A DNA stretch of 64,000 bases from NCBI RefSeq assembly GCF_001224225.1, contig NZ_CUEE01000001.1:124001-188000 (forward strand), given 5' to 3'. How positions within the stretch are numbered: position 1 is the first letter of the stretch; each line of letters starts with the position of its first letter. Under the pieces are notes generated by a model that worked only from the letters and a program-made list of their open reading frames with translations, searched no databases and was not told the origin of the DNA. Shown piece by piece: positions 9,563 through 19,515 of this stretch. Origin of the DNA: Staphylococcus borealis (GTDB lineage Bacteria; Bacillota; Bacilli; Staphylococcales; Staphylococcaceae). Position numbers and translations under genes: made by a program.

Positions 9563-10774
9563 ATGGAATTAGATGCAGTCACAACATTATGTCTCGCCTG
9601 TCTGTTATTTTTATTAGGTGAATTTATCGTCAAACACGTTTCATTTTTACAAAGAATTTGTATACCACCTCCCGTAATAGGAGGCTTATTATTTGCAATT
9701 CTAGTTGCGATCTTAGATACATTCAATATTATTCAAATTAAATTAGATGCTAGCTTTATTCAAGATTTCTTCATGATGGTGTTCTTTACTACCATTGGCT
9801 TAGGTGCATCATTCAAATTATTTAAAATTGGTGGAAAGGTATTAATATTATATTTTGTATGCTGTGCTTTTCTAGCAATATGCCAAAACTTCATTGGTAT
9901 CTCATTAGCTAAAGTATTACATATTAAACCATTATTAGGTTTAACTGCAGGTTCAATGTCAATGGAAGGTGGGCATGGTAATGCTGCCGCTTATGGTAAA
10001 ACATTAGAAGAAAGTTTTAATATCGATTCAGCTGTTACAGCAGCACTTGCTGCAGCAACTTTAGGTTTAGTATTTGGCGGATTAGTGGGTGGACCTTTAG
10101 TAAAAGCACTCATTAAACGCTATAATTTAAAACCAGAAAATAGTGACGATACGTTTAAAGATTATAGTAAAGTTGAATCAAATGAAGTCCTGCACGGCAA
10201 ATACGAACCAACGCAAGTATTCTTTATTCAATTAACCATTATTGCAGTATGTATGTCTGTAGGAACTTGGATAGGCGATCAATTTTCAAATTTAACTGGT
10301 CAAAGTTTACCTATGTATGTCGGTTCTATGTTTGTAGCCGTAGCAATTCGTAACATATCAGAATATGCGAACCTACAACTCATTGATTTAAAACTCAATG
10401 ACCAAATTGGTGATGTGGCATTAGGATTATTCTTATCATTAGCATTGATGAGTATTCAACTTACGCAAGTATATTCTCTCGCATTACCACTTATCGCCAT
10501 CGTCTTAGTCCAAGTGGTATTTATTTCGTTATTTGCATTCTTTATTTTATTTAGAGTGCTTGGTAAAGACTATGATGCTGCAGTCATGGCCGGTGGTTTT
10601 ATTGGTCATGGTTTAGGTGCCACACCAAATGCAATGGCGAACCTAGATGTGATCACTAAGAAATATGGTAGTTCACCTAAATCCTATTTAGTCGTGCCAA
10701 TTGTTGGGGCCTTCTTAATTGACCTAGCTGGCGTACCAATCGTCATGGGCTTTATCAATATTTTTGGAAATTAA
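9563..10774 (+). CDS. gltS: Sodium/glutamate symporter
   Basis: 403 residues with about ten to twelve membrane spans and the ESS-family signatures TAGSMSMEGGHGNAAAYG and AGGFIGHGLGATPNAMANLD in the two halves, which form the inverted-repeat transport core. It takes up L-glutamate with Na+. The reading frame extends 26 codons upstream, but the ATG at 9563 has the only good ribosome site (AAGGGGGCTATAAAA) and matches the family N-terminus. It is followed by a terminator at 10799. Confidence 0.93.
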   Translation: MELDAVTTLCLACLLFLLGEFIVKHVSFLQRICIPPPVIGGLLFAILVAILDTFNIIQIKLDASFIQDFFMMVFFTTIGLGASFKLFKIGGKVLILYFVCCAFLAICQNFIGISLAKVLHIKPLLGLTAGSMSMEGGHGNAAAYGKTLEESFNIDSAVTAALAAATLGLVFGGLVGGPLVKALIKRYNLKPENSDDTFKDYSKVESNEVLHGKYEPTQVFFIQLTIIAVCMSVGTWIGDQFSNLTGQSLPMYVGSMFVAVAIRNISEYANLQLIDLKLNDQIGDVALGLFLSLALMSIQLTQVYSLALPLIAIVLVQVVFISLFAFFILFRVLGKDYDAAVMAGGFIGHGLGATPNAMANLDVITKKYGSSPKSYLVVPIVGAFLIDLAGVPIVMGFINIFGN

Positions 10775-10798
10775 AATTGATGTTTACACTATCTAAAA

Positions 10799-10836
10799 AG
10801 CAAGTTGAGCATTTGTACGCTCAACTTGCTTTTTTG
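10799..10836 (+). terminator. Intrinsic terminator of gltS
   Basis: AAGCAAGTTGAGC-ATTTGTAC-GCTCAACTTGCTT followed by T's. The complementary A run on the other side lets it also serve the convergent fni transcript. Confidence 0.88.
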
Positions 10837-10862
10837 TATTATCTGATATTAATTATTTTAGA

Positions 10863-11912
10863 TTATCCTCGATGAATGTCTAAACCACGTTGGTCTATCC
10901 ATGACATTAACTTCTGATCGAATACTAACTTACTTTGTTTTAATTCGCTAATATCTCTTGCATCTAACATCGTCATTATTGATTTCGTATGTGCAATAAA
11001 TGATTCAACATATTCAATCGTTGTCGTAATGCCGCCATTTTCAACTTGGTTTAAAAATGGTCGAGACATCCCTACTGCTTTCGCACCTAAAGCCAAACTC
11101 TTAACGACATCTAATGGTGTTCGTACACCACCACTAGCAAAGATATTGAGTGAATCTTGATAAGCCGAACTTTCTAGTAAAGACTCAACGGTTGACTGTC
11201 CCCAATTTGCAAGATAGTCCATATCTTTGTTTGTGCGACGTTCATTTTCGATTGTGACAAAGTTCGTTCCACCTTTACCACTTACATCAACATAAGTCAC
11301 ACCTACATCAATTAAGTCTTTGTATAATTCTTTACTCATTCCGAAGCCAACTTCTTTAATAATGACCGGCACATCTACACGTTGAACGATAGAGGCTACA
11401 TTATCTAACCATGTTGAAAATTCTCGGTTTCCTTCAGGCATAACGAGTTCTTGCGGTGCATTAACATGTATTTGTAGCGCTTGAGCATCTAATAATTTCA
11501 CCGCTTCAACTGCTTTATCTACAGGAACATCTGCACCAACATTACTAAAAATAGTACCTTCTGGGTTGGTTTGACGTGCAATACTAAACGATTCAGCCAT
11601 TTTAGGATTTCTTAACGCAGCATGTGTTGACCCTACTGCCATCGCTAATCCAGTTTCTCGAGCCACGATTGCAAGTTTCTCATTAATTTGTTTCGTCCAT
11701 TCACTACCACCAGTCATCGCATTAATATAAATTGGATACGTCATATCAAAATCCGTCGTGTGACTTGTTAAGTCCACATCATTTACATTAATACTAGGGA
11801 TTGAATGATGTACAAATCGCACTCGATCAAAGTCTGATTGCGGTGCATCACTTTGAGCCATTGCTATTTCGACATGTTCATTTTTCCTCTGTTCTCTTTG
11901 AAAATCACTCAT
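10863..11912 (-). CDS. fni: Isopentenyl-diphosphate delta-isomerase, type II (FMN)
   Basis: 349 residues of the type 2 IDI family. Visible motifs: [16 protein letters not shown] near the N-terminus, [17 protein letters not shown], the FMN-phosphate loops SGKGGTNF and [29 protein letters not shown]. It interconverts IPP and DMAPP using reduced FMN, downstream of the mevalonate pathway that staphylococci use for isoprenoids. It stands as a single gene next to a corA gene. Confidence 0.95.
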   Translation of the reverse strand: MSDFQREQRKNEHVEIAMAQSDAPQSDFDRVRFVHHSIPSINVNDVDLTSHTTDFDMTYPIYINAMTGGSEWTKQINEKLAIVARETGLAMAVGSTHAALRNPKMAESFSIARQTNPEGTIFSNVGADVPVDKAVEAVKLLDAQALQIHVNAPQELVMPEGNREFSTWLDNVASIVQRVDVPVIIKEVGFGMSKELYKDLIDVGVTYVDVSGKGGTNFVTIENERRTNKDMDYLANWGQSTVESLLESSAYQDSLNIFASGGVRTPLDVVKSLALGAKAVGMSRPFLNQVENGGITTTIEYVESFIAHTKSIMTMLDARDISELKQSKLVFDQKLMSWIDQRGLDIHRG

Positions 11913-11956
11913 CTTTGTACCTACCTTTACTTTAAATAATAAAATTTCAAATTATA

Positions 11957-12904
11957 TTAGAACCATTTTTTTCTTTTGAAAAAGATAATCAATGCGATAG
12001 CTATAATTAACATGACCACCATACAAATAGGATAACTATAGTGCCATTTAAGTTCTGGCATGTACTCGAAATTCATGCCATATACACCTGCAATAAATGT
12101 TAAAGGAGAGAAAATAACTGACACTAACGTAAGTACTTGCATAATACTGTTCATTCTAAATGATGAATAAGATTCGAAGTTCTCTCTTATTTCATTAGCC
12201 ATCTCTTGTGATGTTCTGATGATATTATTCTGTTTAATAAGATGGTCGTCGATATGTTGAATATACATTGAATGCTTACTATCTACAATTAAATTACCTT
12301 CTGTTTTAATGGTATTTACCAATTCTTGCATAGGGAACAATACCCTCTTAATCTTGATTAAATCGGATTTAATTTGAAAGACATTATCCATAATCTTTTT
12401 ACTTTGAGTGTCATCTACATGCGCGTCTTCAAAGTTATACGTTTTATCTTCAATTGTATATACGAACTCAAAATATTTATCTACCATCATATCTAATATA
12501 TGTATCACTATATCTGCACAATCTAAGTCAGGATCATGGTGATGTGCGTTCATCTTTGCCACTTCATTTAATGATTCGAAATGTTTATGATGATACGTAA
12601 CCAGTACTTTCTCATTTAGAAATACATTCAAAGAGATTGGAGAAAAATCATCTCTGTACATGCTATGAAAGACTAAATATTGATATGATTCATAGGATTT
12701 ATATTTTACACGTGGTACACCAGTAATGGCATCCTCTAACTCTAGATAGTTAAATTCAAATTGACTGACTAAGTAATCATTCTCTGCTTGTGTTGCATTT
12801 TCAAAATCGAACCAAACAATTGTTGCTGCTTCAGGAATATCGTCAACACTGTCAACTTGTGTAAGTGATTGATTTTTAGTTTGATATCGAATCGTCATTG
12901 TCAT
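11957..12904 (-). CDS. corA: CorA-like divalent metal transporter
   Basis: 315 residues: a large N-terminal cytoplasmic domain and two C-terminal membrane spans, the first ending in the YGMN signature (AGVYGMNFEYMPEL) that forms the Mg2+ pore loop. An upstream ATG at 12931 is in frame, but GCAGGAGGT inside that extension directs initiation at ATG 12904. A second, different CorA lies at 52.0 kb, so one of the pair may favour another metal. Confidence 0.9.
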   Translation of the reverse strand: MTMTIRYQTKNQSLTQVDSVDDIPEAATIVWFDFENATQAENDYLVSQFEFNYLELEDAITGVPRVKYKSYESYQYLVFHSMYRDDFSPISLNVFLNEKVLVTYHHKHFESLNEVAKMNAHHHDPDLDCADIVIHILDMMVDKYFEFVYTIEDKTYNFEDAHVDDTQSKKIMDNVFQIKSDLIKIKRVLFPMQELVNTIKTEGNLIVDSKHSMYIQHIDDHLIKQNNIIRTSQEMANEIRENFESYSSFRMNSIMQVLTLVSVIFSPLTFIAGVYGMNFEYMPELKWHYSYPICMVVMLIIAIALIIFFKRKKWF

Positions 12905-13024
12905 TGTTACATTTACCTCCTGCATGACCATACGTCTTTCATTCTACCATGAATTAAATCATGTGTATGTGTTAATTTTATTTAGTAAAATAGAAGCATC
13001 CATATATGAGTGAGGTCTGATAAG

Positions 13025-13501
13025 ATGAGCAATCCATTAGTTATTAACAATGTTGTACATGCATCTCAAATTGATCATAACAATCATATGCATGATTCAG
13101 AATATAATAAAACATTTAGTGCAGCTATAAACGAATTTAATTACACACATGGACTCTCTTTAGAAGAACGTGAAATCCTTCATTACACGATGTTTACATT
13201 AGAAGAACATACGACGTATCTTGTAGAGTTGTCCCTTGATTCCACTTATCGAATCGAAGTTTATATTTATGACTATGACTATAAACGTGTGCATTTCTTT
13301 TTAATGCTTTATAACAATAAGGATGAGTTAGCTGCAACGAACGAAGTCATTATGATGGGGATTGATACTAACAAACGCAAGTCAGCACCGTTTCCAACCG
13401 ACTATCACCAAAATATTGCGCGTTATTATCAACAACAAGGTACGATCGATTGGCCTAAACAATTGGGTCATCAAATTGGCATACCTAAAAAGGAGAACTA
13501 A
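13025..13501 (+). CDS. Thioesterase-family (hotdog) protein
   Basis: 158 residues. VVHASQIDHNNHMHDSEYNKTFSAAINEF is the start of the 4-hydroxybenzoyl-CoA-thioesterase-like hotdog domain, with an Asp/His-rich active-site loop. The GTG at 13010 is in frame, but GTGAGGT is the ribosome site for the ATG at 13025. The next gene begins 3 bp after its stop. The acyl substrate is unknown. Confidence 0.75.
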   Translation: MSNPLVINNVVHASQIDHNNHMHDSEYNKTFSAAINEFNYTHGLSLEEREILHYTMFTLEEHTTYLVELSLDSTYRIEVYIYDYDYKRVHFFLMLYNNKDELAATNEVIMMGIDTNKRKSAPFPTDYHQNIARYYQQQGTIDWPKQLGHQIGIPKKEN

Positions 13502-13504
13502 AAT

Positions 13505-13909
13505 ATGGGACAAACATTCCGCAATCAACTATTAGAATTATTATATGATTTAAACGATGATTTAAAAGTAAATTTAATCACACTCAATACGACAAAACAA
13601 TTATTTATGAACGGTCCAAGTCAAGAATTACTGAAAAGAGCATTTAATATAAGTTATCATCAAGGACAAAAGCAAGCAATTGAAGCTCTACGAAATATCA
13701 CTGAAGCGGAAAATGATGATCAACACTTACAACATTTTGTGCATCGTTATATCAATGAATTCACTGATGCTTCTTTAAATTTAAATGCATTATCGGAACA
13801 ACAACTGGCATCACAAACAGATTTAGCCCAAGTGATAGATAACCATTATCATCACTTAGGCCAAAAACAAATCATGACTCAAGTACAGCACTTGTTTAAA
13901 CAGTATTAA
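13505..13909 (+). CDS. Small staphylococcal protein of unknown function
   Basis: 134 residues, soluble, mostly helical and Gln/His/Asn-rich, without a domain that I recognise. It begins 3 bp after the thioesterase-like gene with an AAAGGAG ribosome site, so it is cotranscribed and possibly translationally coupled. The pairing suggests a shared pathway, but nothing in the sequence says which. Confidence 0.7.
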   Translation: MGQTFRNQLLELLYDLNDDLKVNLITLNTTKQLFMNGPSQELLKRAFNISYHQGQKQAIEALRNITEAENDDQHLQHFVHRYINEFTDASLNLNALSEQQLASQTDLAQVIDNHYHHLGQKQIMTQVQHLFKQY

Positions 13910-13945
13910 TGTACATAGATACGAATAATTTATGATATAGAAATA

Positions 13946-14145
13946 GAGTAGCGCATAGGACAACATTCTTTTTAAATTCGTCGTCCACTCCCATTCTGCT
14001 TTGTTTGTAAAATTGCTTGGTGAAACGCTCTTTGCTGGAGTCCCTCATGCAAAGCATACCAGTGTAAACGCATACTGAATTTGCTTGCCTTATTAATTCA
14101 GTCGATGACGACGCATTTGCTACGTTGCCCATATGATGTTGAGGA
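13946..14145. repeat. Degraded intergenic repeat
   Basis: Holds diverged family blocks: GACAACATTCTTTTTAAATT followed by CGTCGTCCACTCCC, a GTTTGTAAAATTGCTTGGTGAAAC unit like those at 20.8 and 32.2 kb, and TCAGTCGATGACGACGCATT as an altered form of the TCAGTCAGCTACTGCGAATT block. It fills the gap between two convergent genes. A reading frame across it is only a by-product. Confidence 0.65.
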
Positions 14146-14180
14146 TTTCAAACGCTAAACGTTATTTAATTTAATACCCA

Positions 14181-15080
14181 TTATACGTCAATCGTTTTAG
14201 CGATTTGTTTAATTACTTTGTGAGATTCATGTATAGGAAATAATGGGAAATCATGGAACATTTTAGGATATTCAAAGAATTGAACAGATTGGCCATTGTC
14301 CTCCATATTATAGACAAAACGTTTCATATCTGGATAATAAATTTCTCTGCCACCACCAAATAGCACAACTGGTGGTAAATCTTGAAGTTGTCCATAAATA
14401 GGTGAAATTAATGGATTAGCCAAGGCTTCCCCTTGCGTCCATACATTGAATATGCGATGTAAACCATCTCTATTTACGAATCGATCTTTATTCATTAAAT
14501 CCTCAGTAATTTCTGGGTTAGTTAGTGTCGCATCTAACATTGGCGACAGTAGATATACTTTATTAGGTAGTGGTTGCTTTTTAGCTACAAGTTGTTGAAC
14601 GTAGCTTAAAGCTAAAGCGCCTCCTGTACCATCGCCCATAATGACAATGTGTTTTGCATCTACTTCTTCTAATAAAGACTGATACACAGCATCTATCGCA
14701 TTAAATGTGTCATCCATATGGTGTTCTGGCGTTTTAGGATAAATAGGCAGTACGACTTCATACAATGTACTTAGTGTAAGTTTATCCATAAATCTCCAAT
14801 GAAATGGAGAGGGTTGTAGTGTATTATAACCACCATGAATATAAAGTATTTTCTTTTTTGTTTCATGGCGGAAGTTGAATCTAAATACTTGCATCTCATC
14901 GAGTGACAACTTATCTAAATTAGACTTAACATTTAAACTTGAAGGTTGTTTATGTTTAGCTTGATTAATGTCTTTTCTCTTGTCCATAAACGTATCAAAA
15001 TCCGAATCATTATCAAACAATATTGAGCGGTTGTGCAGTAAGTATCGATTGATGATTCGATTAACCATGTGTGATCTCAT
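14181..15080 (-). CDS. Alpha/beta hydrolase (esterase/lipase, HSL-like)
   Basis: 299 residues. The oxyanion motif HGG (ILYIHGGYNT, about 97-106), the nucleophile elbow region GDGTGGALAL (a variant of GDSAGG in which Ser is replaced by Gly-Thr) and a late MFHDFPLFP His fit the hormone-sensitive-lipase branch. The altered elbow could mean that Thr is the nucleophile or that activity is lost. SD AAGGAAGG precedes the ATG at 15080. It is flanked by a degraded repeat downstream and a divergent membrane gene upstream. Confidence 0.78.
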   Translation of the reverse strand: MRSHMVNRIINRYLLHNRSILFDNDSDFDTFMDKRKDINQAKHKQPSSLNVKSNLDKLSLDEMQVFRFNFRHETKKKILYIHGGYNTLQPSPFHWRFMDKLTLSTLYEVVLPIYPKTPEHHMDDTFNAIDAVYQSLLEEVDAKHIVIMGDGTGGALALSYVQQLVAKKQPLPNKVYLLSPMLDATLTNPEITEDLMNKDRFVNRDGLHRIFNVWTQGEALANPLISPIYGQLQDLPPVVLFGGGREIYYPDMKRFVYNMEDNGQSVQFFEYPKMFHDFPLFPIHESHKVIKQIAKTIDV

Positions 15081-15274
15081 AAAATTCTACCTTCCTTAAT
15101 TAATAATAAATTACTTAAACGTTATTACATTAAGCTCAAAAAACGATATAATTGAAATTATGTTCTAAAAATTCTCGATTAATTATTTAATATAATATTG
15201 TTATTTGCATATTAAATTCAGTATAAATTAGTCAAACTTAGAAAACAATGAATTATAGTAAAGGAGTTAGAAAA

Positions 15275-15922
15275 GTGTCAGAAAGAAAAACAATCCAATA
15301 TAATGATAGACCACCTATTCATAATCAATATTATCCTCGTTCTCATCGTCACAATCGAAAAAGAAGATCTTGGGTGAGTTTGATGATTCAAATGATTATT
15401 TTCGTATTAGTAGCTATCACTGGTTATAGTATGTATAAACAGCCTATCTTCAATTTAGCCTTTGCCAACCAACCTATTAGTTATGCTCAAATCAAAGATT
15501 TTCAAAATACGGTTACACAAATAGGCGCACTTAACATTAATTTAAGTCAATTAACCAATTTAGAAGACATAGCCAATCGCCTTGTATTAGTATTTAATGT
15601 ATTTTTTATTTTAGCAATTGTAAGTTTGATCATCACTGCTTTAACGATAATCTTTAATCGAACTTTACTAAAGATTTTTAATTTTATTATTATTTCTATT
15701 ATGCTCATAATGTCCATTTATTTTGGTTATGCCATACAAGTAATTGGTCAACGTATTGCAGATAAATTACAAAGTTTTTCTTTGAATGTTTCAGCAAACC
15801 AAATTATTAATGAAGCTGACGCCATTCATAATGCGCTTATTTTATTAGTATGTAGTTTAGCATTATTAATAATTAGTTTCTTTTTTAGAAATCGTAAAAC
15901 AAATCATTACACTATTAAATAA
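15275..15922 (+). CDS. Membrane protein of unknown function, four predicted spans
   Basis: 215 residues: a basic, His/Arg-rich N-terminal stretch (NQYYPRSHRHNRKRRSW), then four hydrophobic segments (starting near SWVSLMIQMIIFV, RLVLVFNVFFILA, IFNFIIISIMLI and ALILLVCSLALL). The frame extends upstream to ATG 15248, but AAAGGAG within it points to the GTG at 15275. No family recognised. It ends before a terminator shared with the convergent efflux operon. Confidence 0.7.
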   Translation: MSERKTIQYNDRPPIHNQYYPRSHRHNRKRRSWVSLMIQMIIFVLVAITGYSMYKQPIFNLAFANQPISYAQIKDFQNTVTQIGALNINLSQLTNLEDIANRLVLVFNVFFILAIVSLIITALTIIFNRTLLKIFNFIIISIMLIMSIYFGYAIQVIGQRIADKLQSFSLNVSANQIINEADAIHNALILLVCSLALLIISFFFRNRKTNHYTIK

Positions 15923-15985
15923 TCTCTCTTATGCCATTGTCGACGTTAAACTCAAGTCACAATGGCTTTTATTGTTGTAATAAAA

Positions 15986-16026
15986 AAAGTATCGATCACA
16001 CTTATCAAAGTGTACCGATACTTTAA
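15986..16026. terminator. Intrinsic terminator between the membrane gene and emrB
   Basis: AAAGTATCG-ATCACACTTATCAAAGTGTAC-CGATACTTT, with A and T runs on both sides, so usable in both directions. Confidence 0.8.
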
Positions 16027-16049
16027 AAATAATGTCCCCCAACATCATT

Positions 16050-18095
16050 TTATTTAAATTTTTTACTTTCCGCATGCATCATTCTTTCATGTTCTGCATC
16101 AGCGCCTTTTTTGCCTTTTAAGAATAAACTTAAAACAAATGCTAAGAAAGCTAATCCAGTCGCAATCCAGAATGCATCGTTAATGCCTTCGATATATGCA
16201 AGCTGGTTAACATATTTCAAGATAGCTTGTAATGCTTCAGATTGACCGCCATATTGTGCCGCCATTTGACGTACATGATCTTGAATCACAGGGTTTGTTT
16301 TATCTAATTCATCTGCAAACGCACCAACATGATTTGTTGTTTGCGTTGTCATAACAGTAACAAGAATCGCCGTACCAATTGAACCTGCTAATTGTCTCAT
16401 TGTATTAAGGAATGCGTTACCGTGAGAGATTAGTCTTGGTGGCAGTGCGTTAATCGCTGCTGTCATAAGTGGCATCATAACGAATGCCATACCAAATGAT
16501 CGAATAACATAAATACTCATAATATGAAGATATGGTGTATCCATATTTAATTTAGTAAGTTCCCATGTTCCATAAGTCATTACTGCTATACCGAATAATG
16601 CTAATGGTTTTAAACCGATTGTATCAAGTAGCTTACCAGTAATTGGGCCTAAGATACCCATTACTAACGAACCAGGAAGTAATAATAATCCTGAATCTAG
16701 TGCTGAGAAGCCACGTAAGTTTTGTAAGTAAATTGGTAATAAAATCATACCACCGAATAAACTCATCATTACAACCATATTAATAATAGTTGTAAGTGTA
16801 AATGTTGATGATTTCAAAACTTCAAGGTTTAACATTGGTGCTCTCATTGTTAATTCACGAATAACGAATGCAACAATAAATATTACACCAATAATAAACA
16901 TAATTACAATTTCAGTTGAACCCCAGCCTTTATTTCCGGCTTCACTGAAACCATATAATAATGCACCAAATCCAATCGTACTATAAACAATACCTTGATA
17001 GTCGGCTCTTGGATTTGTTGTTTTTTGGTACAGTCTGAACCAGAAGTAACCAAAAATCATTGCTGCAATACCTAGGAAGAACATACCATAGAACATAACA
17101 TTCCAATGATAGTTTTGTACGATATAACCTGATAACGTAGGTCCAATTGCTGGTGCCAATATCATTGCTATACCCATTGTTCCCATTGCAACCCCACGTT
17201 TTTCTGGTGGGAAGATTGTAACGATGACGTTAGAACCTAATGGCATTAATACACCAGCACCAATGGCTTGAAGTACACGTCCACCCATCATCATTGGGAA
17301 GTTATTCGAAAGTGCACAGACTAAAGACCCAATCGTGAATAATAAAAGTGCAATAATAAATAACTTACGATACGAATATTTATTAAATAAGAATGCACTA
17401 ATCGGGATTAAAATACCATTAACTAACATGAAACCTGTCATCAACCATTGTCCAGTTGATGCCGAAATATTAAATTCTGTATTGATTTTAGGCAATGCAA
17501 CGTTAAGTAATGTTTGGTTTAAGATGGCAATAAACATACCAAACAACATTGCAGCTAAAATTTTATTTCTTGTAATCCCTTTTCCAAACACAAAATCTTC
17601 TTTTTGTTTTTTGATGCGTTCGTTGACGCGTCCTTCTTGAGAAGCGGGATTAATCGGTTCATAAATTGAATCTTTTGGTAGATGTTGATTATTTACATCA
17701 TCATCTTGTTTATCATCCTCAGTAGCATCATCAGAATAATGTAAGGAATGTGATGCTTGCTTTTGCTCAGGATGTATTTGCTCTGAGGCATGATCTTGTT
17801 CATTCTCGAAATGATCTTTGCGTTTATCATTTTCAATGTGTCGATCTTCTGTGTTTAAGTGACGGAGTTGATGATCATCATGGTGAGCATCTTGCGTACG
17901 TTCTGACGCTTGATCTCGGTCTAAGTCACTGATTTTAAATTTAGATGGATTACTTTGACTTTTAGATTCTTCATTTACGTGTTGTCCCTTAGTTTGGTTC
18001 TTACGTTTCTTGCGTGATTTCAACACAAGAACGTTAACTAAACCAACTAAAATGACCGCTAAAACAATATATCCAACAATGAAGGTCGTTGTCAT
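16050..18095 (-). CDS. DHA2-family MFS drug exporter (EmrB/QacA type) with long hydrophilic insert
   Basis: 681 residues, much longer than the usual 450-520. One membrane span at about 5-25 is followed by a very hydrophilic, Asp/His/Gln/Lys-rich segment (about 26-170), and then a complete 14-span core beginning NKILAAMLFGMFIAILNQTLLNVALP, with the motif-C-like GPTLSGYIVQNYHW and a GGRVLQAIGAGVLMPL stretch. It should export drugs, fatty acids or similar amphiphiles using proton-motive force together with the EmrA-like adaptor encoded just upstream. GGGGG SD before ATG 18095. Confidence 0.88.
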   Translation of the reverse strand: MTTTFIVGYIVLAVILVGLVNVLVLKSRKKRKNQTKGQHVNEESKSQSNPSKFKISDLDRDQASERTQDAHHDDHQLRHLNTEDRHIENDKRKDHFENEQDHASEQIHPEQKQASHSLHYSDDATEDDKQDDDVNNQHLPKDSIYEPINPASQEGRVNERIKKQKEDFVFGKGITRNKILAAMLFGMFIAILNQTLLNVALPKINTEFNISASTGQWLMTGFMLVNGILIPISAFLFNKYSYRKLFIIALLLFTIGSLVCALSNNFPMMMGGRVLQAIGAGVLMPLGSNVIVTIFPPEKRGVAMGTMGIAMILAPAIGPTLSGYIVQNYHWNVMFYGMFFLGIAAMIFGYFWFRLYQKTTNPRADYQGIVYSTIGFGALLYGFSEAGNKGWGSTEIVIMFIIGVIFIVAFVIRELTMRAPMLNLEVLKSSTFTLTTIINMVVMMSLFGGMILLPIYLQNLRGFSALDSGLLLLPGSLVMGILGPITGKLLDTIGLKPLALFGIAVMTYGTWELTKLNMDTPYLHIMSIYVIRSFGMAFVMMPLMTAAINALPPRLISHGNAFLNTMRQLAGSIGTAILVTVMTTQTTNHVGAFADELDKTNPVIQDHVRQMAAQYGGQSEALQAILKYVNQLAYIEGINDAFWIATGLAFLAFVLSLFLKGKKGADAEHERMMHAESKKFK

Positions 18096-18107
18096 TCTAT
18101 GACCCCC

Positions 18108-18755
18108 TTAGTTTTTATGAATTTTAACTTCAGCGTTCATTCCAGGAACAACATTTTTAGATGGTGCAGAATCTAAAGAAATTTTAACTGGTACTACTTG
18201 TGATACTTTAGTGTAGTTACCGTCAGTGTTAGATGATGGCATTAATGAGAAGCTAGCTGCAGTCGCTTGGCCTACTTCTTCAACTTTACCGTCAATATCA
18301 GAATCTTGACCGTCAATAGTTACATCAACTTTGTCGCCTTTTTCTACACTGCTAACATCTTTTTCGTCAATATTTGCTGTAATATATAAATCATCTAAAT
18401 TGTAAGCATAAGCAATTGGTGAACCTGCTTGTGCAACTGAACCTTCCATACCACTTGTTTTAACGATTGTACCGTTTTGTGGCATTTTGATATCCATAGT
18501 TTGTGACTCACCACTTTGGCTTTGACCACTCACTTCTGCTACTTTGTCACCTTTTTTAAGTTTGTCCCCTTGTTTTGCATCAAGAGATTTAATTTGACCT
18601 GAAGTTGGACTAGAGATTTGAATTTGATCTCCATCAACTTTGGCATTATCAGTTGTTACATAACTTGTAGCATTATGATATAAGTAGAAACCTACGATAC
18701 CGACTACAACAAGAACAACGATAGTGATGATATTAATTAACACCATTTTTTTCAT
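18108..18755 (-). CDS. HlyD/EmrA-family efflux adaptor
   Basis: 215 residues with one N-terminal membrane anchor (INIITIVVLVVVGIVGFYLY) and an extracytoplasmic biotinyl-lipoyl/barrel-sandwich part (VDGDQIQISSPTSGQIKSLD, VVPGMNAEVKIHKN). Short for the family because the coiled-coil hairpin is small, as is common in Gram-positives. It sits 12 bp upstream of the exporter gene and would work with it. SD AGGAGG. Confidence 0.88.
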   Translation of the reverse strand: MKKMVLINIITIVVLVVVGIVGFYLYHNATSYVTTDNAKVDGDQIQISSPTSGQIKSLDAKQGDKLKKGDKVAEVSGQSQSGESQTMDIKMPQNGTIVKTSGMEGSVAQAGSPIAYAYNLDDLYITANIDEKDVSSVEKGDKVDVTIDGQDSDIDGKVEEVGQATAASFSLMPSSNTDGNYTKVSQVVPVKISLDSAPSKNVVPGMNAEVKIHKN

Positions 18756-18828
18756 TGAACATTTCCTCCTATTTGCTTTTCAAAATCACTTTTAATATTA
18801 TAAAGACATATACATAAAAATAACACCA

Positions 18829-18847
18829 ACAATTATCGCTAAATTGT
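18829..18847. promoter_or_regulatory. Candidate operator between emrA and the TetR gene
   Basis: Inverted repeat ACAATT-ATCGCTA-AATTGT in the divergent intergenic region, the expected location of a TetR operator for both promoters. Assignment is by position and symmetry only. Confidence 0.5.
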
Positions 18848-18883
18848 CGGCTATGTGAAGTTATAGATAAATTAGGTGACACG

Positions 18884-19435
18884 ATGAAACAAAATGCTAA
18901 ATATAAAATAATCAAAAGCTTAATCGATTTATTAGAAATTCATCCCATTGAAGATATATCCATCAAGATGATTTGTGCAAATAGTAATGTCAATCGCTCA
19001 ACTTTCTATGATCACTTTCAAGATAAATATGATTTGCTATCTAAAATTCAAAATTATCATTTAAATAAATATGAACATCTACTAAACGCATTTTCTTTTA
19101 ACTTCGATAACATTAAAAAGAACCCTGAGAAAGTTTATAAATTCTTTCATATTATTTTAAAATATATTTATAGAAAGAAAGCATTTTACCATGCCATTTT
19201 TATTTCTCATCCAAACAAAGCATTAGTAATGGAATATATTGAGATTACGAAACAATATTACACAAACATTTTAGGAGAAAATCATACAACCATTCAAAAT
19301 GTCCCCTTCTTTATTACATACACAATGAGTGGGCAAATCGGTGTAATATTAAATTGGTTACGATTAGGGTGTCAAGAAAGTCCTGATGAAGTCGCAAGTG
19401 CGTTACTTGCTAACACGTTAAAAGTTCAAAGATAG
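18884..19435 (+). CDS. TetR-family regulator of the adjacent efflux pair
   Basis: 183 residues with an N-terminal TetR HTH (IEDISIKMICANSNVNRSTFYDHFQDKYDLLSKI, seen at about 20-55) and a DUF/TetR_C_7-like ligand domain. It is divergent from the EmrAB-like operon and a candidate operator lies between them, so local repression is the likely role. The inducing ligand is unknown. Confidence 0.85.
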   Translation: MKQNAKYKIIKSLIDLLEIHPIEDISIKMICANSNVNRSTFYDHFQDKYDLLSKIQNYHLNKYEHLLNAFSFNFDNIKKNPEKVYKFFHIILKYIYRKKAFYHAIFISHPNKALVMEYIEITKQYYTNILGENHTTIQNVPFFITYTMSGQIGVILNWLRLGCQESPDEVASALLANTLKVQR

Positions 19436-19462
19436 TCATATTGAAGTTTAAAAGTCAATATC

Positions 19463-19515
19463 AAACAAAGTAGCCAATAAATGAAAGGTTCATTCATTTA
19501 TTGGCTACTTTGTTT
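19463..19515. terminator. Strong terminator between the TetR gene and tcaB
   Basis: AAACAAAGTAGCCAATAAAT facing ATTTATTGGCTACTTTGTTT with a short loop, one of the longest perfect stems in the window. Its right end touches the stop codon of tcaB. Confidence 0.88.

Noticed and set aside
13896..14132. 78-residue frame across the 13.9-kb gap
   Set aside because: Falls wholly in a degraded intergenic repeat.
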